NCBI GenBank assembly: GCA_022376515.1
Contig: WTXI01000003.1
Coordinates: forward strand, 1,364,001-1,428,000
Direction: 5' to 3'
From: Lactifluus volemus
Lineage: Eukaryota > Basidiomycota > Agaricomycetes > Russulales > Russulaceae
Length of the DNA stretch: 64,000 nt
Within the stretch, counting starts at the first letter, position 1, and the number at the start of each line of letters is the position of its first letter. Made by a program: the position numbers and the translations under genes. The notes under the pieces are model-generated. The model was not told where the DNA came from, did not search any database, and saw only the letters and a list, made by a program, of their open reading frames with translations. Below are positions 10,781 to 22,792 of this stretch, one piece after another.

Positions 10781-13170
10781 ATGACTTCCTCTCAAATCCC
10801 TCCGCGCGCAGGAACTCCCGGACCTCAGTCCCCCTCACGTCTCGTCATAGCTCCTTCCTTGAGACCAACTCATTCACTCTCCAACCTGCACGTTCATATG
10901 AACTTGAACGCTTTCTCTCCCGGACCCGGAAGCACGACGTCTCATACTGGAGAAGAGAGCTCTGCGTCATCTATCGTCAATGTCGACATGAGCGAAGGCA
11001 TTCTTGTCCCAGAGGCAGACGCGGAGGTGGGAATAATCGATGGGGAGGCTGGGATTGCGTACGTCAGGGCGATTCCCGCCGGTGGCGATGAGGCGTCCAA
11101 GAAAGCGTTAAGGGATCATTTAAGAAGAACGCTCAATAAGAAGGATTCGTATCCAGGTGCGTGTCATTCATGACCTGGATTACGTCTTGAAACAACCTCT
11201 TGACGTCTTGAAACATAATTTGCAGATGGCGACGCCGCTTCGCGTCGCAGTCGGAGAAGGAAGGTGTCCGTGGACATGGATGATGTATCTCTGGGATCAG
11301 GTTCACACCCCATGTCTTCTCCCTCCCAGGCCGGTTATGTTGACGGTGTCCCTCAGTGGATACCTTCCCTCCAAGACAATACTTTGTCCTCACGGAGGCT
11401 GGCAAGCCTGTGTTCACCAGGCATGTAGTCATTGTTCCCGGGGCTGGGACCCAGGCCGATAACATTGTATCTGCAGTCGGTCCATCGAACACAATTCGGA
11501 TGACCTTGCATCCACCATGGGCATTATGCAAGCTCTCATATCCGTCTTTCTCGACGACGGGGATAAGTTACGCTACATCGACGCAGGCAACACCCGCATA
11601 AATATACTTATGCGTTCACCTCTGTACTATGCCTGTATTTCATCTTGGGGTGAACCTGAATCGGTGGTCAGTTTTCAACTTTCTGTCCAATATATTCCTC
11701 TCACACTTAAGAAGCAAGACGCGCTCCCATCTTGAGTATTTACACCTGCAAGTTTTGAGCGTTGTCTCTGTCGCCCAGCTGCGGCGAATATTTGAACGCC
11801 GTACAAACTTCGATCTTGGGCGTCTCCTGAGTGGTGGGCACGCGCTTTGTCTAGCCTTCTATCATTGATACTCATTCTCTGAAAGGATCTGAAGTCCTCA
11901 TTCATTCTTTGCTGGATAGAGTTGAGACTGACATGGCCATGGGAACTTCTTCACTTCATTGCTTGAGATTAGACCCCGTTGTGCGGTCACGCGCTGCTAG
12001 TCACCTTATACCAACTTCTAAGATCAAAGTAGGGATTACATGCAGCTGTGCTGATGCCGTCCTTATGCGTTTACCAGGACCTTCTTTATCTCATTCTCGT
12101 TGCTCAGGGCCGTGTTATATCCCTTGCAAGACCAAAAAAGCACTCAATACACCCTGCAGGTAATGGTCATTTACTGTCTGATCGATGTAGTCTCATCTTT
12201 GTTTCTCTGTAGACCTTCACATTTTGATGAATACAGCTCATTCACCGTCCATAATAAACTCGTCCGCATCCGCATCTTGGCTTCCTCTCTGCCTACCCAA
12301 ATATAATCCATCTGGCTTTGCTAATGTATTCATCACCTTCTTGCAGTCAGGATCAGATGCTGCGTCATCTACTCTGGACCATAAAACAAAGCAAACTTTA
12401 AGTACGCCTGGTGATTTGCCTTCCTCGGCCCCAGCACAGGAAGGAGACAGAGCCAAAGTAGATCCGTCTCTTCCCCGGAGAGACACCAGTTTGAGCACCG
12501 ATGTCGGAATTGTCTGTGTGACTGCCAATGGGGACTTTGAATCCATACGAGCTTGGTGTAATGTTGTCATTAGTGTGAGTCTTTTCCGCATCTGTGAGAT
12601 GAGCCCTAACTGTATGGCTTATTCAGCGGCTTGAAAACGATGGCACATTGGCGAACATAGAGAAAGCTATCCGCAATGGACTTACGGAGTATAGCGTGGC
12701 TGATTTGAGTATCCCTGGCCTTCGCCATTTTGTCTACAAGTCGAGAGCGCACGTCCAAATAACATCACCTACTTATGAGGATCCTTATGACGATGTTAAG
12801 GAACGCAGACGGTCAGGGTTCCGTTTCTGCCCGCCCTTCTCCCTTCTGAAGCTGGTTTTAGGTTGATCACGCTCTATCAAATATTACACGACGGTCTCCA
12901 CGCGAAGTCAGGGCAAGATCATCCACTTAAATTGCAGTACATACGCACAGAGAAGGAGGCCGTCATGGGCTGGGTATGGCTGGTTTCACTTTTAGCTATA
13001 CGGTACCGCTCATCTTGTTTCATATACAGATTACTCAGCCTTTCGAAATGTACATTGCGGTGTCCCACGGATTGCCGAAGAGTGCGGTGATCAGTGCAGC
13101 AAATGCCGTTGCACGGTGGGTAAAGAAAGAAGAGGGGAAACTTTTCCTACGTGACGCACCTGATCTCTGA
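10781..13170 (+). CDS. MON1: Vacuolar fusion protein MON1
   Basis: Mon1 pairs with Ccz1 as the exchange factor that loads Rab7/Ypt7 on late endosomes and vacuoles. The N-terminus (ATG 10781) is Ser/Pro-rich and disordered. The first longin domain opens with FVLTEAGKPVFTRH (about 11380). MGIMQALISVFLDDGDKLRYI follows at about 11517, split by a short intron, then INILMRSPLYYACISSWGEPES. Further on are LHLQVLSVVSVAQLRRIFER (about 11745) and LDRVETDMAMG (about 11910). The C-terminus has PFEMYIAVSHGL, WVKKEEGKLFLRD and stop TGA 13168-13170, the usual Mon1 end. About ten introns of 50-65 nt interrupt it. Motif order is that of the family. Confidence 0.93.
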
Positions 13171-13235
13171 TCCAGCAACGTGTTTGTATGACATAGTAAT
13201 TTATCCACGTTTATCGTACGTAAATACATCTTGAG

Positions 13236-14146
13236 CTATTTGGCTGCTACTGCTGTTACTGGTCCATTGTCTGAGGGTTCCCAACTTACGGACTTGTATA
13301 CAAAGTCGTATATGTGTGTCGTGTAAGTACCCTCTAGTCCGACTGACACGGAAATCACGAAGAGATTGTCGCATTGCATTGCTACATCTAGAGCTCGCTG
13401 CAGGTTAGGTCTGTTCTCGTTCTCCGTAAAGTGCATGTAGTCCTCCACAAGCTAGATGGGCTTTAGTGATGCGCAAGGGAATGGTCGTTATGCAAAACGA
13501 ACCTCATTAAACCTACTGAAGACATCGGGAGGAATTTTGCGTTGTGGCAAGAAGAGTTGTTTCGCACCTGGAGGGGCGTACGACGGGGTACCGGGCATTC
13601 CAACAAAGGGCACATCCTCGTATACAGGGAACTCTTCAATGAACTTGATTGCTTCGAAGACCTGCTCCCAGCGAAAGAATTCAAACTCGATAAACCCGCG
13701 TTTGCCCCGCTCCCTCCAATAGTTATACTCCTTGAACATGTGCGTAACATAGCCGGGGATGCCACGCAAAAGCCAAATCAAGTGGGCCATTTTCAGTTTG
13801 ATCTGAGCCACTGACACTGTTCGTTGTTATCAGATGTTGTGGCCCAGATCTTACAGAATTCCTTGTGCTGTCGCCAATGTTGTCTCTGGCATTCCTGGAG
13901 AGGGGATATGCTTGTAACTCCACATGTAACACAATCAAAGAGTTTGAAGGCATACTTTATCACAATATCTTGCCGACCTGCACGCAATTTGGAAGGTTAG
14001 GGTCGTGGAAGGCTCACACCGCAAACTGCGTACTTGCAGCTGGCGCATTTAAGAGGCGCTTTATCACCTGGGCGGCCATACCGCTCGCAGGAAGGATTAG
14101 AGCATGTTATGAGCGTTTTCTTGACGGGTGGTGGTGGGCCTGACAT
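13236..14146 (-). CDS. MYND-type zinc finger protein
   Basis: The start ATG 14146 (MSGPPPPVKKTL) leads to the finger. Splicing out two short introns assembles CSNPSC, LKCASCKSARYCDK and ECQRQHWRQHKEFCK, a complete MYND consensus with all zinc ligands. The next exon reads IKLKMAHLIWLLRGIPGYV, then FIEFEFFRWEQVFEAIKFIEEFP. The last part is a helical region ending SDNGPVTAVAAK. I could not close the frame exactly at the junction near 13815-13850. MYND fingers mediate protein-protein contacts; the C-terminal part is not one I can name. It is divergently paired with mS41, 123 bp apart. Confidence 0.82.
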
Positions 14147-14269
14147 TGTTTAGAAGGATGAGGTCAATCGGCTGTTGATACGAGGAAGCATAGTAGTTGG
14201 GCGTGTGATCACGTCATCATTCAAGACCATAAGCGGGTCAGTCAGTCAGCTGACTGCCTGCTGCTCGTC
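14147..14269. promoter_or_regulatory. Bidirectional gap between MYND gene and mS41
   Basis: 123 bp between head-to-head ATGs. It includes a GTCAGTCAGCTGACTG near-palindrome at 14239-14254, a possible dyad binding site. Promoter function is inferred from position only. Confidence 0.4.
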
Positions 14270-14728
14270 ATGTCCTTTGTACTGGCAGGTCGTGTTCGTT
14301 CATTATTTTCGCGCTTTACTCCCACATTTCAAAAACATGCTTTCCTTAAAACTGTGCCATCTCCAAAAGGTATTTACATTTATTCTTTCGTATGGAGAAG
14401 AGACCTCATTTTCGTTTGCAGGCGATATTACCACACCAGAAACTTTCCTCAAAGCTATCGGGCGGGGTTCAGAGACGAAAATGACGTTTGATACGTGGGA
14501 TGCATTGTGGAAAACTGATGGCCAGGCTTTAAAAAAGGCTGGATTGGCTGTACGCGACCGCAGGTGCGTCCTGTTCACCCACGTACCGAGGAGATGATTA
14601 ACCGTCCAGACAGGTATATACTCTGGGCGATGGAACGTTATCGTCAGCAGGGTAATCCAGTTGACTATGCTCATGAACCCAGGCCGAAAAAGAAGATAAG
14701 AGGGTATGTTTTTCTCTCCCCAGAGTGA
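14270..14728 (+). CDS. FYV4: Mitochondrial small ribosomal subunit protein mS41 (IGR motif)
   Basis: Three exons (14270-14369, 14422-14563, 14614-14728) splice in frame to 118 residues. The N-terminus MSFVLAGRVRSLFSRF is basic and amphipathic, as in a mitochondrial presequence. The mature part has ETFLKAIGRGSETK, which carries the Ile-Gly-Arg motif naming the domain. WDALWKTDGQALKKAGL and VRDRRYILWAMERYRQ follow. The order and short length match yeast Fyv4/mS41. The last exon could be trimmed by an alternative splice, but the 20-nt GT..AG there is too short to be an intron, so I read through to TGA 14726-14728. Confidence 0.9.
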
Positions 14729-14957
14729 CTGGCCTAGGGCTAAAATTAATTAATGGTGGACCGAGTAGACATGGCCCAGCCGTGCAATTTGGGAAACGTA
14801 TCAGGTCGAGGCGACGTAAATGAGCGAGTGAGATGTGAGCTACACATTTCGTTGCTCTGCAATCCCGCCGTCTCTACATGAGCAAATACGGTTGGGATAT
14901 CCAATTCCTACAGTGGTCATGTAGTCCTACTACTTACAAACTGCTCACACACCGACC

Positions 14958-15966
14958 TTACGACCCCGCCGTTGACTGCACTGTAGGTGACGGTACAAGC
15001 CTCCGAAGGGACACATCGTAAACAACTGTACCATAACCATTTTTTATAAAGATATTCTGTAAGGTGGATAATGCGTCTTACCTTCTTCAATCTTCTTAAT
15101 ATCGTACTTGAGGCTGTCGAAGCGGCGGCGGAGTAGATCGTTTTTTAGATTTAACTATGCCAGCAATCGGTCGTTTCAGGGTCAAGTCCAAGAAGCTCAC
15201 TTACCATGGAGAAGCCGGTAAATACTTCTTTGGAGAAGGTAGATATCCTCAGCGGCGCTTCAAAGTCACCGAGAGTGACTGCGTTTACCGCCAAACGTGA
15301 CTGTTCGTCGGATTCATACACTCCTCGATGGACCGAAGAGGGTAACGAATGCGCACCAGCTCATTGACGACGGTTATGACACCGTGGAGATAATCTTCTG
15401 GGGTCAACGAGAATCTGTCTTTCCATTCCTCTCTGACTAGAACATAGAATGCGTTATTTATGCCTCACGTGGAAATGCGAGGGGTAGAGAGCGTACTGCC
15501 CAGCTGCTCAGCAACTGCAGCCAGGGGTGCGAGAGACCCATTCGCAAGGAAACTTTCAAAGACCACCGAAAACACGGCCGCTCTAAGGGGGTTAGCCCAC
15601 AAATCTTTCCATCTCCATACCTCATCCCGGGGAATTGTTTCTGCTAGAGCGGTCGTGATCTTATGCAGCTCTGAAAGACTGGTCGGACAGTTTCGAGTAA
15701 AGCCGGAACTACCAGAGCGTCAAGAGACCGTAGTTAGAGGTCACTAAGTCGGCCCCGCACTTTCGGATTTCGGGGTTGAGTGAATCTTGTCTAGTACACC
15801 AGTCATTATCCGAGTCTTCTTTTCAAATTCTCCAACGTGTTCGAGGATCCTCTGCGTAGGCGGTCATTTCAGTAAATTTGTGAAGGTGTCCCATAAGATT
15901 CACTTTTTTGAGTTGAGCTTCTCCTTCCAACAGCTCGTTGATGAATTCGAAATCTCGAGGGTCCAT
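14958..15966 (-). CDS. TSN: Translin
   Basis: Single-strand RNA/DNA-binding protein; with TRAX it forms the C3PO endoribonuclease. Read from ATG 15966: MDPRDFEFINELLEGEAQLK, then after an intron RILEHVGEFEKKTRIMTGVL and DKIHSTP. The middle part lies in 15300-15740 in several short exons (for example SFRAAQ-type helices and PRDEVWRWKDLW). The C-terminal block LNLKNDLLRRRFDSLKYDIK (about 15088-15147) is diagnostic. It continues KIEE, an intron, VVYDVSLRRL, and ends at TAA 14958-14960. No single long open frame covers this gene, so it is easy to miss. Its start faces SEN1 204 bp away. Confidence 0.92.
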
Positions 15967-16170
15967 GACCGTTGTCGTTGTCGTTTGGCTTCGTGGACTG
16001 AGCCAAGCAAGGCCAACGTACCGGTTTCAGTCACGTGCAGTGACTCGCTACCCGCGTTCCCTCAAAAGTCATTTCTCCTCTCCCCTACACACCACCACAC
16101 CTTAATTTTCGTATTTGATTTCAATCTCTACATACAGGAAGCAGTAAAGGGTTATCTCACACAGTTGCGC
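15967..16170. promoter_or_regulatory. Bidirectional gap between translin and SEN1
   Basis: 204 bp between head-to-head starts of two nucleic-acid-processing genes. It contains CACGTG near 16031 and a pyrimidine-rich stretch (16070-16090) preceding SEN1. Role inferred from position. Confidence 0.45.
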
Positions 16171-19100
16171 ATGCTTTCAGTAAACGTTGATGACGCAAAG
16201 CAAATTCAAACCCTCCTCGAACGCCTCCGTCAGGAACCCGTCGGAAGTGAAGGATCGACTGACAGTGTTCTGAGAGTCGTTTTTGACTACCTCTTCAAGG
16301 TCCCTGCGGATTCATCCGATGACCTAGGTCATTGGTTTTGTCAGCGTGCGGACAGCGTCACCCGTGAGGCAGCTACATTCCTTATCCGCCTCTTCGCCTA
16401 CGATAGCCAGCGGGTGAACGATTGGAGGGCGCGCATGAAGAAGCTTATTTTCTCCTGCTGTGACTGTGTTAGAGGGCTTCAGGACGCTAAAAGAACATCC
16501 AAGAGACGTGCGTCTACCTATCCATTTGCAATGTGACACCTTCTCTGACCAGGTGGCGTAGATACTTAGCAGTGTTCCCCCTCAAGACGCGTCAAACCTT
16601 CATTCGTAGCTTCGATAGCTGGGAGACTACCATGTTACTAGATGGCCTCGCAGCCTGTCACATCTCTCCTGATGGTCCCACAAGCCCTGCCAGTGCCACC
16701 CTATTGGACGCACCTCCAGCCCTGGTTTACCTTGCGTTATCGAATCTTGCTGTTCTCCAAGACAGCCGCGTCCCATTGATCTTTGCGAAATACACACCCC
16801 CTTCCGAATTCTTATCGTGGCCCCCGGACCCGCCCCCACCAGGACTCTTCTATTTGTTGTTTCATGAGAGCCCGCCTGTTCGTCGGTGGGCTGAGCTGCA
16901 AATGACGCGGTGTCAACATAAGCCAATGTCCATGGACCACTTTGTTGACCCGTACTCAACTGCTTTTGGTGCAGTGGTAGATGCCTTTGCCATGGGCAAG
17001 CCCAATACAAATGTTACCACTAGTTCGACCTTCCCATTTACCCAGGATACCACGAATATATGGTCTTCATTTGCGTTTCTTCTCCGTCTACTACCACCCG
17101 AGTATCTCAGGCCAGGGGGAAGGTCTCATATTGACCTGAATCATATTATTGCTGCGCATCTACACGATACGGGACCCCGTGCGTATCCATTTTGTGTCTT
17201 GATGAACATGTCCCGACGTGTTTATCAGAGTTTGCGGATATACTTCGATGCTATGTCTTCCTCCTTCGTCGGCTAGGCGTGGACCTGTGGTCAAACGAGG
17301 ATCCTGACTACCCTCAAGTCGTTTTTGACGCAATTAAGGACAACCCATCCTTCGCAGCCTTGATTACCTCCCAAACCAATGAGCCTTGGTTCCTGCTTTG
17401 GTTTTCTGACTATCTTCATAGCATTTGGGCCTATCGATCCTTCGACGACGTTCTTGCGAAGATGGTTGATTTTTTGTGCGAAGAAGCGCAGCATGAGCGC
17501 TTCCAAGACGCGCGTCCTTCCATTATGCTTGTTGCAGCAGACGTACGTTTGTTTCCCTAGTCCCACAGAGAAATCACCTACATTCTTGACGACAGCTACT
17601 TTCTTCGTCCTCTCGAAAACTGAAGGCGAGGAAGGGTCGAACCGGCGCTCTTCCGCTCTTCATTCACTAGATATCCATGCGGACCGTTTTATCTCTGTTG
17701 CCTTTTCGCGGACATACCGTGGCCCAGAGTGGGCCAAGCCCCGCACGTCTATTCGGATTCTTTTGACTCGGGTATTAAAGACGGATTGTCAAGCCGTTTC
17801 GACAACAATCGCTCAATTATCTCGAGCGGTATCGCATCATGACTCGGAAATAACTGTCCCCGAGACGCGTAAACAGACATGGGCCAAGATCTTTGCCAGT
17901 GTTCAACCACATGATTCTGACGCCCTATCGACAATCATCTCCGTCGCTGCGCTATTTTCACATTTTAATCCGCTCACCAAGAGTGCATTTGCATCGGTAC
18001 TTAGCAAACAGGGTTCCAATGCAAAGGCCGCGTTTGACGGGGTCAACAGTGCCTTGGCGGTCCTTCGAGCTGGCTATTCTGAAGTCATTTCAAAGTATGC
18101 CAATTATAACTCTTCTGCAGCCGTTGAAGCGCTCCTTCGCCAACCCGGTGTCGCAAAGGACGTGGCAATCTTGATGCTTTGTCCAAGTGAAGAACTTCAA
18201 GGCGCTGCGCAGGCGCTGGTGGGACAGGCTTTTGATGCGGACATGCGCGTGGAATGTTTCAATGCCATGCTTCGAAACCTGATGGGCGAAACCCTGGAGG
18301 GCATCTTTGCCGCCTTGGATACAACGCGAGATATACAGCTATCGTACCCGAGGCCTGCGATATTTCAAAAGCGTTGGTTCGTTGCCTGACAGACGTTATC
18401 GAAGTGCTCTGCTCCTCTCCAGACAGCTTATTACTAGATGACGTTTTCCTGAGTAGTGACCATGGCAGAGGCTTGCGGCTCGCGTTACCGAAGTTCTGGA
18501 CATTGATGACAGAATCCATCTCCATCATTTTCAGGAAAACACCCGCGTGGTCGGTTTATTTCGGTGCCGAAGATATGATCCGATGGATGCGTGATGCGCT
18601 CATTTTTGGACGAGACATGCTAGCCCAGTGGAGAACGTTTGAATCTGCGGCCGTCTCCCAGATGGATTCTTCTTCCTTCCAGAAACCTTCGCGACACAAG
18701 CTCTCCCGTATTGGAAGGAAGATGATTGACGACTTGCAGCAGTTCTTACCAGAGTTGACCAAGTGGCTGCGCCTAACAGATGAAGAATTACTTCACCAGT
18801 CGTTTGCCCTACTCCAGTCACTTTTGGATTGTTTCAAGAAAACCGGCGTGCGGCCCTTAGAAGCAGGCGTGCAGAAACTCACCCGACATATCGAAGGCTC
18901 ACGGAACAAGGACGCCAAGGCGCAGACCAGACTCGACTCAGCTCGCATCCAGAAATTGGAGGCTAGTTTGGCTGCCTTCGGCGATGACGACGACGACATC
19001 GAATTCGTAGGCCAATCTTTCCCATCCAAGATGGTACAGCAAAAAACCCCAAAGAGCAAAAAATCCTCCCGTCAAGCCGCTGCACCCGAGAAGAAACCAT

Positions 19101-22100
19101 CGATATCTACCAAAGGGCCATCTACTCGACCCCGCGAGTCAGCCTTTTTCACCACGAAGGATCAAGAGAGGCTTTCCAAGGACACTTGTATGCCCCGCTT
19201 GCAATCTGCTGCATCATCCTCTAGACGCGATCCACCCAAGGGCACAAGACCATCCCCCCACCCAGAGAAACTTACGTCGTCAAGTGAAGATTCGAGTTAC
19301 GAAGAAAGTGACCGTGAAAGTGGTCTGGCCTCTCTAGGCAAGTTCCAACGTACTCCTCGGGTAAAGAGGCCAGCGGAGCGTCGCCAGACGAAGCTGCTGG
19401 AACTCCCCACAAACGTGAACAGCGCTGCGCTCCGGCGAATGCGCGAACGTGATGATGCCAGAAGAATTGCCCTACGTATGAAGCCCGATATCTCCGGTCT
19501 TCATCGCACGATACTGTCCTGGACCTACGATCATAGTGGTCCTGACCCTCCTTCGAATGATTTCAAAGCTCCGCTAGTCCGCCTTCCCGACCGTTTCTCA
19601 GATCATCAACATTACCAACGCATTTTCGAACCTTTATTGTTACTGGAATGCTGGGCCCAAATTCTTCAATCGAAAGAGGAGGTTACGGACTTCTTTGAAT
19701 CCAAAATCACTTCACGCCGGTTTGTCGATGACTTCATAGACTTCGAGTTGGCCATTGTCGACCCTCTCAAGAAAGGATGGTGGCTTAGTGACTCCGACAT
19801 TATTCTCCTTCGCCATCCTGGAGGGAATCACTCGGCAATGGGGAAGGTTTTGAACTTCAGGCTTAATTCATCTGCACAACATGTCAACCAAGGCGCTACT
19901 GCGGGTCTTCAGCACGCATTTCAAGTGTCCGTACGATGCCATTTCGGGAATCGAGGAGATCCTGGTCTGCAGATTGGCTCCACCTGGCAAATTGGAAAAG
20001 TATTCAGGTAACAAACAGATGGGGCTTGCTCCGTTCAGCCACAGCGTGCTAATTTATGTCTTAGCTTGAGCACATTGCACCGGGAATACGCCGCATTAAT
20101 GGCGATGCCTTATTATGACTGCACAAACTTCATCTTAAGGCCTCAATTGCCGAAGCCAGTTCATGTTGATGAGAAGGAAGTCCAGCTTACCATGACGAAA
20201 TATCACGTGAATGAACCTCAGGCGCGGGCGATCGTAAGCGCCATGCGGACCGACGGCTTTTCTCTGATTCAAGGGTAAGTTTGAAATACAAAATACATCA
20301 TACTCAGTGTCTTACTTGACAACGCCGATCATAGACCCCCTGGAACTGGCAAGACGTCTACTATTTGTGGATTAGTGCAGGCGTTTCTGTCCAGCCGCCC
20401 GCAAGCTATTATGTCCTCGAATGGCGCTCGATCGTCGGACAAGACTGCGGCAAAGAAAATTCTCCTTTGTGCGCCTAGCAATGCCGCAATCGACGAGATT
20501 GCGAATCGACTTAAGGAAGGAATATCCGGAGCTGGCAGACGAAGTGTGATTCCAAAGGTTGTTCGAGTCGGGACGGACAAAGCCATAAATGTCAGCGTGA
20601 AGGACATCTCCTTAGACAACCTTGTCGAACAGAAGCTGGATAGCCAAAGCGGACTTGGCGGCTCCAAAGATTCGGCAAGCGGAATTGCGCTGTTACGTTC
20701 TGAGCTTGAGACGGTTCGGCAGCTGCGCCAACAAAAGCAGACTGAATTGGCGGAGCTCCACAACAACGCGGCTAAAAGTACGGCTCTGGACGAAGAGATT
20801 AAAAGGCTAAACTATCGGCGAGTGACGATTATTCAAAAGCTTGACAGACTCCGAGATCAGCAGAAGTCTGACAACCGAACGTTGGATGCCGTCCGCCGCA
20901 GGACCCGAATGAATGTCCTTGCGGAGGCAGAGGTAATCTGCTCCACGTTGTCCGGTTCAGGTCATGACATCCTAGAGGCGCTCGATTTCGACATGATCAT
21001 CATAGACGAAGCAGCACAGGCCATTGAGTTAAGTTCTTTGATACCCCTCAAGTATAATGTGACACGCTGTGTCATGGTTGGAGGTGTGGTCTTCTCTCGC
21101 CGTTTTGAGCTGCCGTTGAGTGTTGTTTGTTTTGTAGACCCTCAACAGCTTCCACCGACCGTCATCTCGCAGGAGGTCACTTACTTTCTACAATTTGATG
21201 TACCTCAGCTAACCTCCTTGTTCAGGCAACCAAGTACCTTTACAACCAATCGCTCTTCGTACGTCTGCAGAAGCTCGACCCGGATGCCGTCCACCTGCTG
21301 AGGTTTGTTTTTTTCCTCTACACATCATCATGAGCTATTCATTGATATAATCTATGTTAGCATTCAATACCGAATGCACCCTGACATCAGCCAACTACCA
21401 AGTCGCATTTTCTACAATGGTTTGCTCAAAGATGGTCCGGCTATGGCTGAAAAAACGGCTCGTGATTGGCATGTGAGCAACATGTTTGGGCCCTATAGAT
21501 TCTTCAATGTTCTTCGTGGGCAAGAGACTTCCGGGGGGTCTCGCTCACTCATGAACAAGGCGGAAGTTCAGGTCGCCGTTTCCTTATACGCTCGTCTGCT
21601 CAAGGAGTTTAGTTCTGTGGACTTCAATTTCCGCGTCGGCGTAGTCTCCATGTATCGTGCTCAGATTTCAGAGTTACGCCGCGCATTCGAGTCACGGTTT
21701 GGGACCGATATCACCAACCAGGTCGACTTTAATACCGTGGACGGGTTCCAGGGACAAGAAAAAGATATTATTATTCTGTCATGTGTCCGCGCGGTCCTGG
21801 CCTGCAAACTGTGGGCTTCTTATCTGGTATGTCTAGAACCTTCTGAGGCATGCGAAACTTAGCCATTGTAGATGTTCGGCGAATGAACGTTGCGTTGACC
21901 CGTGCCCGAGCCTCGCTGTTCGTTCTGGGACACTGTCCTACTCTTGAGCGCAGCGACAGAACATGGAAGGACATAATATGTGATGCACGCGAACGTGGTT
22001 TTCTGATTGAAGTAAGTACAACTATAGGTTGCAAATCCGCATGGGAATGTCCTAATTGTCTCCCCAGGCCGATGTGGGCTTCTTCACTCGTCCAATAGCC

Positions 22101-22629
22101 AATGTCCCTCCTCCTCCTAAGCCAACTTCCAAACCCTCAAAGAAAGCAACCGCAGACTCTCATTCTGTCCCAGATACACTAGTTCCCGCACGCCAGATTG
22201 GCTCACAGGTTTCGGCATCCGTATCACAGAGTCCTCTCTCTTCCCCTTCTAAATCTGCCTCTACGCCTTTGCCACCTGGGCTTGTCCCTGCGCGCAAATC
22301 TTCATTTATCCAACCCCCTCCTACATCTTCTGGTGGCTCCGTAGACTCACCCAAACCAACAGTTGGGCAACCTTCCAATGTGAAATCTAGTCAGACCTTG
22401 TCGGCAACCAGCAACAACCCCGGGCCCATTACAAATGGCCCGAAGCCTATGCAAAATCCTCGACCTCCGCAACCCGTTAAGCGACCAAAACAGCCCCCTT
22501 CCCTTTTTATTCCCAAGAAGGTGCGGCCCAGTCGTACCCTCCTCACCCCACCTTGTGCTCATTTATATTCTCTAGCGTCCCGCCAATGGCGACAGGGCTG
22601 GAGAGCCTCCCAACAAAAAGCGTGCATAA
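16171..22629 (+). CDS. SEN1: SEN1-type RNA/DNA helicase
   Basis: Superfamily 1 helicase that ends non-coding transcripts and resolves R-loops in the nucleus. The start MLSVNVDDAKQIQTLL opens a long helical SEN1_N region (16171 to about 18900). An acidic and basic disordered linker follows (about 18960-19400). The helicase core has Walker A GPPGTGKTST across the intron ending near 20334, LLCAPSNAAIDEIANRL (motif Ia), IIIDEAAQA (about 21000, motif II) and DPQQLPPTVIS (III). IQYRMHPDIS (IV), TVDGFQGQEKDIIILSCVRA (V) and RRMNVALTRARASLFVLG (VI) complete it. The Pro/Ser-rich tail ends EPPNKKRA, an NLS-like terminus, with TAA 22627-22629. Frame slips fixed by one base occur near 17635, 18348, 20007 and 21793. 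Two other junctions (about 16470-16550 and 19880) did not close. Confidence 0.95.
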
Positions 22630-22792
22630 CGTTAGTTGTCGTGCTTTCTTGGTAGAAGTTCGCAATCATATTTCATACTCCTCCATACCTGGGTCTCACG
22701 TTGGGAAGGGAGGTGGTGCCTTCTCTTGGATAGACATGCATTTTTCGCCATAATTTGCACCCGTGTACTATATCATGCAAGTAATTTATTTG

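Noticed and set aside
14701..14723. A final intron in mS41
   Set aside because: The GT..AG span is about 20 nt, too short for spliceosomal removal.
21780..21800. Programmed ribosomal frameshift in SEN1
   Set aside because: No slippery heptamer or repeated pattern; the slip is explained by one missing G.
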